Shown piece by piece: positions 15,344-23,465 of a stretch of 52,891 nucleotides of DNA. The stretch comes from Actinomycetes bacterium (GTDB taxonomy: Bacteria > Actinomycetota > Acidimicrobiia > Acidimicrobiales > JAAEMS01). How positions within the stretch are numbered: position 1 is the stretch's first letter; each line of letters opens with the position of its first letter. The notes below the pieces were generated by a model. The model worked only from the letters and a program-made list of their open reading frames with translations. It did no database searches and was not told the origin of the DNA. The DNA lies in assembly GCA_024225275.1 (NCBI GenBank), contig JAAEMS010000190.1, positions 1 to 52,891 on the forward strand, in the 5' to 3' direction. The position numbers and the translations under genes were made by a program.

Positions 15344-18138
15344 GCAGTCCGGAGGGCGGCGGCCGGCATGACCCGGCCGGCCCGCATGGCCGGGCCCACT
15401 GCCGCCAGCAGTGAGGCCCCGAAGGTAACCCCGACGATCACGGCCAGGGAGAACCACGGCACGACGAAGCTCAGGCCGTCCTCGATCGCCGACGACTGGG
15501 TCAGCACCTGCCACGAGCTGAGCAGTCCCAGCCCGACCCCCAGGGCCACGCCCTGGACACCGACGAACGCCGCTTCGATCACGAAGGCCCGCCGGATCTG
15601 GGCCGACTGAATGCCGACGGCCCGGAGCATGCCAATCTGGCGGCGCCGTTCCCGGACCGCTCTCACCAGAACCACGCCGAGACCAGCGATGCCGATCAAC
15701 AGGCCCAGGCCCAGGAAGCCCCGGAGCAGGGACAGGAAGGCCTCCTGCTCGTCGGCCTCGGCCTCGGCGGCATCGATGAACCCGAGGGCGTCGGCGCCTC
15801 GTTCGAGCCACCGCCCTTCGATGTCGGCGGCCAGGCCGCTCACATCAGTGCCCTCGGCTGCCTCGAGATACACCCGGGTGCCCCGGGCGTCGTAGTCGAG
15901 GCCGTCGAGGGTCGACTCCGACACCCAGACTCCGGCGTCGATCATCCAACCCTGCTCGGTCGAGCCGGCCACGGTCACGGTTCGCTCGTGGCCCCCCTCG
16001 TCGAGAATCCTCACCTCGGATCCCATGTCGACACCATTGTCGTCGAAGAAGGTGTCGTCGTCGACGACCATGACCGGCCGCCCGGATTGCACCGCCTGCC
16101 AGACGGCGATGTCGTCGGTGTAGGAATCAGCCCGTGCCTCGAGGGGAGGCATGGCCGCCGGATCGAGACCGGTGCCAACCGCCGAAACCCACCGCCATCG
16201 ATCGGGATCGACCTCACCGGGCAGGGCGAAACGCATGACCTGACGGTCGACGGCCATGACCGACTCGACCCGGTCATCGGTGAAGTCCGCCGTGCCGAGC
16301 GGGGCGGTGGGGTTGCTGTCGACCAGCATGTCGTAGTGACCCCCGACATTGATGGCGAACTGGGGCACCTGGGCCTGGAAGACGCTGTTGAACACCGACA
16401 TGAAGGTGACGGTGAAGATGACCAGGGCGTACATGGCCAGGAGCAGACCGGTGCGGGTGGCCCGGGCCAGGGGGTGGGCCATGGCCAGGCGGCCAGAGAT
16501 GCCCCCACCGGGGAGCCGCTCCCCGATACGGGCCCAGACCCGATCGGCCTGACCGGCGATCAGCACCGCGGCGCCCACCATCAGCGCCCCCTGGATCAGG
16601 AAGGCCTCGATCGGGGGCTGGTCCATGACCGGCCGGCTGAACACCAGGACGCTCCACACCAGGACGGCGAGGGCGGGGCCGATGATCGCCGGTCGACGAG
16701 GGAACAAGCGGCTGAGCAGTGGGATGGTTGACAGGGCGGCGATCGAGGGGCCGGCCAGGGCAGCCATCGGTTCGTCGGGGAGGGCGAGGAACAGGACGGC
16801 CCCGGCCGCGATACCGAGGGCACCGAAGATGAGTGAGCGGCGCCGACGGAGTCCGCCGGGACTAGCGGGCAGCTCCCGCATGGCCCGGATGACGTCGAGC
16901 CGGCTGATGCGCCAGCTGGTCACGAAGACCGTCAGCTGGCTGATGCCGAAGCCGATGATTCCGGCGGAGAGCAGGCTCCGGGGGTCGATGGACAGGACGA
17001 GGGTGAGGTTCGGTTCGTTGCCGACGGCCCCACCCGAAGCCAGGATCAGTACCTGGCCGATCCCGATCCCGACTATCACCCCGATGACCGCGGCGACCAG
17101 CCCGTAGACGGCCCCCTCCATGCTGAACGAGCGCAGGATCTGATGGCGCCGCAGACCCAGGGCCCGCATGGCACCCAGCTCGCTGGTGCGCTCCTCGGCC
17201 AGCATCACGAACAGGTTGATGAGCAGGAGGATGCCGGCGAGGACGCTGAACCCTCCGATGGTTCCGAACATGGCGGTCGTCTCGGCCCCCTCGACCGCGG
17301 CCTCGTCGAGGATGCTCCGCTTCACCGGGGTGACGTCGGTGTCGGCTCCCAGCACCGATCGGATCGCGGTGGTGGCCTCGTCGGTGCGATCGGCACCACC
17401 AAAGACTCCGCCGGTGTTCGACACGATGACCGATGAGTCGATCTCATCGACTCTCGCCACCGCGCTCACCGCACCCGGACCAACGAGCGCCTCACCGAAG
17501 CCGGCCAGACCGGTCCGGGGCACCACCGAGTCGACCGTGAAGGACAAGGTCTGGTCGCCGGCATGGACCTGGACCTGGTTGCCGGCCTCGACCCCCAGGC
17601 GACCCGCCAACCGTTCGTTGAGGACGATCTCGTCGGCCTCGACCGTCCCGACGGACGCCAAGCCGGTGTCCGCCGGCGTGCCACCGAACGACGATGCGGC
17701 TTCGAGATCGAGCTCGAGCAGTCGGACGGTGGCCTCACCGACCCGGTCGGCGCCCGTTCCGTCGTCGGACATTGCCACCCTCACAACGGCGACGGGGAGG
17801 ACGCCGTCCAGCACCGGATCGGCCCCCTGGGTGAGACCAGCCAACCTCTCCGCTGTCGCCGCGGCGTGGGCCGGGTCATCAGCGGGGACCATCTCGTCGG
17901 TCGGGCCCCAGAAGGTGCGGCCGATGTCGCGCACCGAGGAGTCGAAGGAGTCGCCCACCACGAACGAGGCAGTGATGAGAGCGGTGGCCAATAGCGAGCC
18001 CAGCACCACGAGGCTGGCCTCACCCTTGCGGCGCCGGATGTTGCGCAGAGCCAGGCGGCGCACCGTGGGCCGCCGGAACAGATCGAACAGGATCGGGGGT
18101 AGCAAGATGGCCAAGATGGCTGCAGCGAAGAATGTCAT
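15340..18138 (-). CDS. FtsX/MacB-like ABC transporter permease
   Basis: The 932-residue membrane protein has the layout of duplicated FtsX permeases. An N-terminal segment (RRLALRNIRRRKGEASLVVL) leads into a first membrane helix, a large extracytoplasmic domain (about residues 60-270), three helices, a central membrane region (about 440-560), a second extracytoplasmic domain and three final helices. The end GRVMPAAALRTA is typical. Such permeases do not import solutes; they move lipids, lipoproteins or antimicrobials, or sense envelope stress. The start overlaps the ATPase stop by 4 nt. It forms one operon with the ATPase and, across 73 bp, the two-component genes upstream. Confidence 0.88.
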   Translation of the reverse strand: MTFFAAAILAILLPPILFDLFRRPTVRRLALRNIRRRKGEASLVVLGSLLATALITASFVVGDSFDSSVRDIGRTFWGPTDEMVPADDPAHAAATAERLAGLTQGADPVLDGVLPVAVVRVAMSDDGTGADRVGEATVRLLELDLEAASSFGGTPADTGLASVGTVEADEIVLNERLAGRLGVEAGNQVQVHAGDQTLSFTVDSVVPRTGLAGFGEALVGPGAVSAVARVDEIDSSVIVSNTGGVFGGADRTDEATTAIRSVLGADTDVTPVKRSILDEAAVEGAETTAMFGTIGGFSVLAGILLLINLFVMLAEERTSELGAMRALGLRRHQILRSFSMEGAVYGLVAAVIGVIVGIGIGQVLILASGGAVGNEPNLTLVLSIDPRSLLSAGIIGFGISQLTVFVTSWRISRLDVIRAMRELPASPGGLRRRRSLIFGALGIAAGAVLFLALPDEPMAALAGPSIAALSTIPLLSRLFPRRPAIIGPALAVLVWSVLVFSRPVMDQPPIEAFLIQGALMVGAAVLIAGQADRVWARIGERLPGGGISGRLAMAHPLARATRTGLLLAMYALVIFTVTFMSVFNSVFQAQVPQFAINVGGHYDMLVDSNPTAPLGTADFTDDRVESVMAVDRQVMRFALPGEVDPDRWRWVSAVGTGLDPAAMPPLEARADSYTDDIAVWQAVQSGRPVMVVDDDTFFDDNGVDMGSEVRILDEGGHERTVTVAGSTEQGWMIDAGVWVSESTLDGLDYDARGTRVYLEAAEGTDVSGLAADIEGRWLERGADALGFIDAAEAEADEQEAFLSLLRGFLGLGLLIGIAGLGVVLVRAVRERRRQIGMLRAVGIQSAQIRRAFVIEAAFVGVQGVALGVGLGLLSSWQVLTQSSAIEDGLSFVVPWFSLAVIVGVTFGASLLAAVGPAMRAGRVMPAAALRTA

Positions 18139-18884
18139 CGAGCTGCTACTCGGGTCTGATCGGCGGCCACCCGGCCGTCACGGATCTCCACCAGCCGTGT
18201 ACCCCGCTGACCGATGCCGGAGTCATGGGTGACGACCACGAGGGTCTGCCCGGCCCGGTGGACCTCGTCGAACAGCTCCAACACCGACTCGGCGGTGCGA
18301 CTGTCGAGGTTCCCGGTCGGCTCGTCGGCCCAGACGATGGCCGGCTCGGTCACCAGAGCCCGGGCGATCGCCACCCTCTGCTGCTCACCGCCCGAGAGCT
18401 CAGTGGGACGATGGGTCAGACGCTCGCCCAGACCGACACGGTCGAGCATGGCGGCGGCCCGCTTCCGGGCGGAGCGGGGCTTGACCCCCGAGGCCAGGAG
18501 GGGCAACTCCACGTTCTCGGCCGCGTCGAACACCGACACCAGGTTGAAGGCCTGGAACACGAAACCCATTCGCTCGGCTCGGTGGGCGGTGCGGGCCCGG
18601 TCGGAGAGGCGATGAATGTTGCGGCCATCGATCTCGACGGTGCCACCATCGATCTGATCGAGACCGCTCAGGCAGTTCAACAGGGTCGTCTTGCCGTTGC
18701 CCGACGGGCCCATGACCACGACGTACTCACCGGCTCCGATATCGAGGTCAACACCGTTGAGGGCCCGGACCTCCTGGTCGCCGGTGCGGTGGACCCGGAC
18801 CACGTCGCGGGCCCGCAGGAGCTGGGCCGGCGCCGCCACATCGTTCCGGGTCGGTCGGGGGGCAGTGAGAGTGCTGAGGTTCAT
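18135..18884 (-). CDS. ABC transporter ATP-binding protein (LolD/MacB type)
   Basis: The 249-residue ATPase has Walker A (MGPSGNGKTTLLNCLSGLD), Q-loop VFQAFNLVSVFDAAENVELP, signature LSGGEQQRVAIARALVTEPA, Walker B IVWADEPTGNLDS and H-loop VVVTHDSGIG. The NLDS after Walker B and overall size put it in the LolD/MacB/FtsE branch that works with FtsX-type permeases. The ATG at 18884 is selected because further upstream sequence lacks homology; the first 25 residues are a polar extension. It is coupled to the permease by a 4-nt overlap and follows the response regulator gene after 72 nt. Confidence 0.92.
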   Translation of the reverse strand: MNLSTLTAPRPTRNDVAAPAQLLRARDVVRVHRTGDQEVRALNGVDLDIGAGEYVVVMGPSGNGKTTLLNCLSGLDQIDGGTVEIDGRNIHRLSDRARTAHRAERMGFVFQAFNLVSVFDAAENVELPLLASGVKPRSARKRAAAMLDRVGLGERLTHRPTELSGGEQQRVAIARALVTEPAIVWADEPTGNLDSRTAESVLELFDEVHRAGQTLVVVTHDSGIGQRGTRLVEIRDGRVAADQTRVAAR

Positions 18885-18956
18885 GCCCCGATGGTGCGAC
18901 GGCCCGGCCATCGGGAACATCAGGGGTCACCCTGATCGAACCCCGATGGACCCCGG

Positions 18957-19601
18957 TCAGATGAGGCGGCGACGCGAGGCCCATGCGCTGAGCTCGTGAC
19001 GGCTCGACAGCTGGAGCTTGCGCAGCACCGAGGAGGCGTGGGTCTCGACCGTCTTGATCGAGATGGTCAGCCGCCGGGCAATCTCCTTGTAGGCGTAGCC
19101 GCGGGCCAGGAGGCGCATGACCTCCTGCTCTCGGGGCGAGAGGAGATCGAGCTCGGGGTTCTCGGGCTCGGGCAGATCGTTCGAGAAGGCGTCGAGCACG
19201 AAACCGGCGAGCCGGGGAGAGAACACGGCGTCGCCCTCACTGACCCGCATGACGGCATCGACCAGCTCCGTGCCCCCGATGGCCTTGGTGACATAGCCGC
19301 GGGCCCCGGCCCTGATCACCGAGATCACGTCATCGGGTGCGTCGGACACCGACAGGGCAAGGAAGCGGGTCTCGACCCCTCTGGTGGTGATGCCGGTGAT
19401 GACGTCGGCACCCGTACCACTGGGTAGATGGACGTCGAGCAGGACCACCTCGGGAGGTCGGGCGGCGATGAGGGAAACAGCCTCGTCGACGTCGCCCGCC
19501 TCGCCGATGACCTGGACGGCTTCGCCCAACTCGGCCCGGACTCCGGCCCGCACCAGCTCGTGGTCGTCGACGAGAACAATGGTGGGTCGGTGGGTCGTCA
19601 C
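18957..19601 (-). CDS. NarL/LuxR-type response regulator
   Basis: The 214-residue protein has a receiver domain (TIVLVDDHELVRAGV; phosphoacceptor D56 in VVLLDVHLPSG; conserved Lys in GYVTKAIGG) and a C-terminal LuxR helix-turn-helix (LLSPREQEVMRLLARGYAYK, then EIARRLTISIKTVETHASSV). Its ATG overlaps the stop of the histidine kinase by 4 nt, so the two are partners. By context it should regulate the ABC exporter downstream and possibly the divergent PspC protein gene. Confidence 0.94.
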   Translation of the reverse strand: MTTHRPTIVLVDDHELVRAGVRAELGEAVQVIGEAGDVDEAVSLIAARPPEVVLLDVHLPSGTGADVITGITTRGVETRFLALSVSDAPDDVISVIRAGARGYVTKAIGGTELVDAVMRVSEGDAVFSPRLAGFVLDAFSNDLPEPENPELDLLSPREQEVMRLLARGYAYKEIARRLTISIKTVETHASSVLRKLQLSSRHELSAWASRRRLI

Positions 19602-20839
19602 GGTGCTGGTTCCTCGGGTCGTAGGGGGATACTGAGCTCGACCTCGGTGCCCTCGCCGGGCGCCGAAGTCACGATTGCGGTTCCGCCGGCCCGGGCCAGC
19701 CGACCCTCGATGGACTCACGCACACCGCGTCGGTCGGGGGGGATCGCATCGGGATCGAAGCCATCACCGGTATCCCGCACGAAGATGTCGAGACGGTGGG
19801 CGGTGACCTCGGCGAACACGTCCACCCGGTCGGCGCCACTGTGGCGAGCCGCATTGACGGCCGCCTCGCGGACCGCGGCCAGAGCAGTCTGGGTGGGCTC
19901 ATCGACCAGATGGTCGCCCACCACCACGACCTCGACCGGAACCCGATGCAGTTCCTCGACCTCGGTGGCGATCCGGTCGAGCTCTCCCCGGACACTGCCC
20001 CCACTCCGGCTGGCCCGATCCGGGTCGAGCCAATTGCGCAGCTCCCGCTCCTGACGGCGGGCCAGGTTCACCATGGTGAGGGGGTCGTCAGCGTTGCGCT
20101 GGATGAGCGAGAGGGTCTGCAGAACCGAGTCATGGAGGTGGGCCGCAACCTCGGCCTTCTCCTCGGACCGGATACGGCGGCGGCGCTCCTCGCCCAGTTC
20201 GTTGACCAGGCTGAGCCACCACGGGGCCGACAGGATGGCCATGCCGGCAGACACCGCTACGGCGGCCAACACCCCATTGCTCGAAGCGTCCAGATCCACA
20301 TTGGCCACGAACCACCAGGTCACACCCCCGGCGGCGAGCAGGAGACCAGCCACCACCTGACCCATCCGCAGCCGGCGATCGACAAGATGGCCGTTGGCCA
20401 GACCATCGGGCCCGCCGACCCGTCGCCACGCCAGCAGCAGACCCAGGGCCAGGACACCGGCGGGCACCACCACCGAGAGGGAGATGCCGCCCATCCGGTA
20501 GACGAAGAGGAGGAGCCCGCTGACGATGAACAGCACACCGGCCAACCGCGCTCCGGGCCCTGATCCCTTCTCGACCGGGTGATGAACCCGTTCGGGGTGA
20601 CGCCACTCGTCGAGGGTCATCAGGGCCCATGCGGCACCATAGAGCAGCGCACCCCAGCCCCCGGCCGCCAGCAGGACCACGAATGAAACCCGCACCACGA
20701 TGGGGTCGACGCCCAGCTCGCGGGCAATGCCCGATCCGACCCCGCCGATGACCCGGTTGTCAGTCGACCGGCGCGGCAGCTGCCAGAGGGACGTGTCGCG
20801 GTCGTCGGTGCCGGACGGGTTGGGGGAGGTGGTGGTCAT
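19598..20839 (-). CDS. Sensor histidine kinase with N-terminal PspC domain (HisKA_3 type)
   Basis: The 413-residue membrane kinase begins with a PspC domain (RRSTDNRVIGGVGSGIARELG, then a helix GWGALLYGAAWALM), followed by about four more hydrophobic helices. The dimerisation/phosphoacceptor helix contains AAHLHDSVLQTLSLIQ (His followed by Asp, HisKA_3 type), and the HATPase region has AVREAAVNAARHSGADRVDV (N box) and VRDTGDGFDPDAI (G1 box). I choose the ATG at 20839, with AGAGG 5 nt upstream; a GTG two codons earlier is possible. PspC-fused kinases probably sense membrane stress directly. It is the partner of the overlapping response regulator. Confidence 0.92.
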   Translation of the reverse strand: MTTTSPNPSGTDDRDTSLWQLPRRSTDNRVIGGVGSGIARELGVDPIVVRVSFVVLLAAGGWGALLYGAAWALMTLDEWRHPERVHHPVEKGSGPGARLAGVLFIVSGLLLFVYRMGGISLSVVVPAGVLALGLLLAWRRVGGPDGLANGHLVDRRLRMGQVVAGLLLAAGGVTWWFVANVDLDASSNGVLAAVAVSAGMAILSAPWWLSLVNELGEERRRRIRSEEKAEVAAHLHDSVLQTLSLIQRNADDPLTMVNLARRQERELRNWLDPDRASRSGGSVRGELDRIATEVEELHRVPVEVVVVGDHLVDEPTQTALAAVREAAVNAARHSGADRVDVFAEVTAHRLDIFVRDTGDGFDPDAIPPDRRGVRESIEGRLARAGGTAIVTSAPGEGTEVELSIPLRPEEPAP

Positions 20840-20972
20840 GACCACCTCTATGCTCTCACTCCGGGGCGCAGCCCGGTATCAGGGTCATCCCTGATGACAC
20901 CCCGGCCCATTCGAGGGAGAATCGGAGAAGTCCCCGATAGTCGAATACCGCGGCCGGGCGGACACTTCACTC

Positions 20973-22214
20973 ATGGACGAGAACACCCCACCCCCTGAAC
21001 CACCCGAACCGGAAGCCTCCGTTCCCCCGCCTGACCCCTCGTGGGGTGACCGGCTCCGTACCCGACCTCTGCGGCGCGACCCCAACGGTCCCCTTGGTGG
21101 TGTGGCCTCCGGCCTGGCCCAGTGGCTCGCAGTCGATGTCGCCCTGATCCGCATCGCCCTGGTGGTGTTGACCTTCCTGGGCGGCAGCGGTGTCATCTTC
21201 TACCTGGCGGCCTGGCTGCTGCTCCCGGCCGCCGACGACCCCGCCCAGGAACCCCTGGCCTTCCGTTCGTCGACCACGGCCACCGTGCTGGGCATCATCG
21301 CCCTCATCGTCGGTGTCTCGGTGGCGCTGGGCAACATGGGAGAATGGTCAGGATCCGAGTGGCTGCTCCCGGTCCTCCTGGTGGCCGGTGGGATCGCCCT
21401 ACTGAGCCGCAACACGGCAACGGCCCCCGCCTCCAGCCCACCTCCTCCGGTCGCCACCCCCATGCCGGCCGCCTCCCCCACGGGCTCGGCCTATGTGGCT
21501 CCCGTTGACAGGTCTCCCTCACCCCCGTCGGCTACTGATACGGCCCTCCTGCCCGCTCCCACCGATCCACCCCACTGGGCCACCCCTCGGCTCGACGAAC
21601 CGCCCGTCGAGCCCCCTGCTCCCGGCCCGCCCATCACCGCCACGACCATCAGCGTGGCCGCCGTTGCTGCCGGGTTGCTCCTGGTTCTCGACACCGCCGA
21701 TGTCATCGACCTCTCCATGGTCGTCCTGGCCGGTACCACCCTGGCCATCATCGGCCTCGGCCTGATCGCCTCGGCGTTCCTCGGCCGGGCCCCGTGGCTC
21801 ATCCCCCTGGGCCTGCTTGCCGTTCTCAGCCTGTCGGTGGCCCCCGTGGCCGACGCCTCGATCGAGGGCGGCATCGGCGACCGCAATGTCATGGTCGACG
21901 ACCTGGCTGAGCTCCAGCCCCGCTACGAACTGGGCGTGGGCGAGCTCCTCATCGACCTGCGCCACCTCGAGCTCGACGGCACGACCCAGGAGATCGTGGT
22001 GGACCTCGGGGTCGGCTACACCGAGATCCGGGTACCCCGGGACGCCAGCGTCGAGATCGAGGGCGACGTCGATATTGGCTACCTCAACATCCTCGATGAA
22101 GAGGACTCGGGATTCGGCGCCGCTTCGGTGGTGACCGACCAGGGCTCCGGCACCGGCACCCTGATCATCGACATCGAGGTCGGCATCGGAGCGGCGGAGG
22201 TGCGCCGTGGCTGA
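20973..22214 (+). CDS. PspC-domain membrane protein with LiaF-like (ToastRack) C-terminus
   Basis: The 413-residue protein has a Pro-rich cytoplasmic N-terminus, a PspC domain (LRRDPNGPLGGVASGLAQWL, then helices to about residue 85), two further hydrophobic pairs separated by a long Pro/Ala/Ser linker (about 150-215), and a beta-rich C-terminal domain. That domain, about residues 300-413, contains GVGELLIDLRHLELDG, VVDLGVGYTEIRVP and SVEIEGDVDIGYLNIL, repeating strands typical of LiaF/DUF2154 ToastRack domains. It is divergent from the PspC kinase, 133 bp apart. A LiaF-like role, restraining or informing the kinase, is inferred from this. Confidence 0.85.
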   Translation: MDENTPPPEPPEPEASVPPPDPSWGDRLRTRPLRRDPNGPLGGVASGLAQWLAVDVALIRIALVVLTFLGGSGVIFYLAAWLLLPAADDPAQEPLAFRSSTTATVLGIIALIVGVSVALGNMGEWSGSEWLLPVLLVAGGIALLSRNTATAPASSPPPPVATPMPAASPTGSAYVAPVDRSPSPPSATDTALLPAPTDPPHWATPRLDEPPVEPPAPGPPITATTISVAAVAAGLLLVLDTADVIDLSMVVLAGTTLAIIGLGLIASAFLGRAPWLIPLGLLAVLSLSVAPVADASIEGGIGDRNVMVDDLAELQPRYELGVGELLIDLRHLELDGTTQEIVVDLGVGYTEIRVPRDASVEIEGDVDIGYLNILDEEDSGFGAASVVTDQGSGTGTLIIDIEVGIGAAEVRRG

Positions 22215-22401
22215 CAATCACCTCCGCCCCGCACCGCTGGTGGTCGGTTCCGTCTTCACCCTGGTCGGAGCCCTGGCCGTGGCCTCGGACCTGACCACCC
22301 TCGACTCGGCATGGATCCTGCCTGTCGCCCTCACCGTGGCCGGCCTGGCGGGCCTGATCCTGGTGGTCCGCCGGAGCCGGGCGGCAGCCGACCACGAGTA
22401 G
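22207..22401 (+). CDS. Small two-helix membrane protein (64 aa)
   Basis: A 64-residue protein begins at a GTG overlapping the end of the PspC-domain gene by 8 nt. It consists almost only of two membrane helices (APLVVGSVFTLVGALAVA and WILPVALTVAGLAGLILVVR) joined by a short acidic loop, with a basic tail RRSRAAADH. This resembles LiaI-like or DUF-type helper proteins that accompany LiaF homologues, but I cannot assign a family. Translational coupling suggests that it works with the PspC protein. Confidence 0.65.
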   Translation: MADNHLRPAPLVVGSVFTLVGALAVASDLTTLDSAWILPVALTVAGLAGLILVVRRSRAAADHE

Positions 22402-22408
22402 CCTCGGC

Positions 22409-23365
22409 GTGGTGTCCGACTCCCTCACGCCGTCGCCGCTCAACCCGGCCCAGCGGGCCGTGCTCGACGAGCTCGGCGCCACCCCGGCCGAGAGGCCGGA
22501 GTTCGATCCCGACGAGATCGACGACCTCCGGGCCGGTCTCATCAACCAACTGGAGCCGCTGGCTCCCGCCCTCGACGACGATGGGCTGTTCATCAACAAG
22601 CGGACCCTCAACCAGGTGTTTGGCTGTGAGGTCAGGTTCGTCCACGAACATGGGAGCCGCGATTTCGAGTGGTCCATCCCCATGGCTCGAGGTTCGGTGA
22701 GCCACAAGGCCATCGAGTTGTCCTTGAGTTGGCGGGGCGAGCCGAACCCGCTGGATCTGGTCGAAGAGGCCCTGGGTCGACTCAGCGAGCAGGACCGCAG
22801 CATCGGCGGGTTCCTTCAGACCCTCAACGAAGCGGACGAGGCCGAGCTGAGGGCCGAGGCCAACGACCGGGTGGCCAAGTTCCTGGAGATGTGGCCCCCC
22901 CTCGAGCGGAGGTGGTCCCCCGTGGTCGAAACGCCGATGTACCACGATCTCCTCGAGGGTCGCATCACCCTTCAGGCCCGGCCCGACCTGACCATCGGCC
23001 GGGCCCGCGGAGTCCGGGCCGGCAAGGTGATCATCGACCTGAAGTCGGGTCGGCCCCACGCCGAGCATGCCGGTGACCTGCGCTTCTACGCCCTGGTCGA
23101 CACCCTCCGCATCGGGGTACCTCCCCGACTCATAGCCAGCTACTACCTCGACGGGGCCCGCTTCAGCAGCGAAACCGTCACCCTCGGCACCCTCGCCTCG
23201 GCCTTCGCCCGGGTGATCGACGGGGTCCGCAGGATCGTGGAGCTCACCGTCGAGTCAGATCCAGCCAGCCACCGCACCGGTCCGGCGTGCCGCTTCTGTC
23301 CCCTGGCTGACTCTTGTGAACCGGGCCTGGCCTGGCTCGCCGACGCCGACGACTGGATGGGCTGA
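22409..23365 (+). CDS. PD-(D/E)XK nuclease of the RecB/Cas4-like group
   Basis: The 318-residue protein has the core residues of RecB-like nucleases: GSVSHKAIELSLSW (His motif), LQARPDLTIGRARG (Asp), GKVIIDLKSGRP (Asp-x-Lys) and LRFYALVDTLRIG (Gln/Tyr helix). An upstream Cys (LNQVFGCEVRF) and a C-terminal CRFCPLADSC provide four cysteines in the spacing of a 4Fe-4S cluster, as in Cas4 and AddB. It should cut or resect DNA. No CRISPR array, cas gene or helicase is near it. GTG at 22409 is used; a second GTG follows directly. A terminator lies 25 nt after the stop. Confidence 0.82.
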   Translation: MVSDSLTPSPLNPAQRAVLDELGATPAERPEFDPDEIDDLRAGLINQLEPLAPALDDDGLFINKRTLNQVFGCEVRFVHEHGSRDFEWSIPMARGSVSHKAIELSLSWRGEPNPLDLVEEALGRLSEQDRSIGGFLQTLNEADEAELRAEANDRVAKFLEMWPPLERRWSPVVETPMYHDLLEGRITLQARPDLTIGRARGVRAGKVIIDLKSGRPHAEHAGDLRFYALVDTLRIGVPPRLIASYYLDGARFSSETVTLGTLASAFARVIDGVRRIVELTVESDPASHRTGPACRFCPLADSCEPGLAWLADADDWMG

Positions 23366-23390
23366 GCAGCCCGCTGGGAGTCGATCCTGA

Positions 23391-23420
23391 GGTCCCGGCC
23401 GGGTCGGGACCAAGCTTTTT
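23391..23420 (+). terminator. Intrinsic terminator after the RecB-like nuclease gene
   Basis: A perfect 7-bp stem GGTCCCG/CGGGACC with a 7-nt loop is followed by AAGCTTTTT, a classic Rho-independent terminator. It separates the nuclease from the promoter-like element that begins 11 nt later, so the next gene must be transcribed from its own start. Confidence 0.82.
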
Positions 23421-23430
23421 CTGTGTCATC

Positions 23431-23462
23431 TGTATCAAACCGGCCTCCACCGTCTCTCTTCT
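23431..23462 (+). promoter_or_regulatory. Putative ECF-sigma promoter, copy A (leaderless)
   Basis: TGTATCA (23431-23437), a 13-nt spacer and CGTCTCTCTTCT (23451-23462) recur with identical spacing at 28943-28974. CGTC is the usual core of the -10 element read by ECF sigma factors, so the two halves are taken as -35 and -10. The predicted transcription start would be at about 23463-23466, that is at the GTG of the next gene, implying a leaderless mRNA. The ECF factor encoded at 25326 is the obvious candidate to read it. Confidence 0.65.
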
Positions 23463-23465
23463 GGT

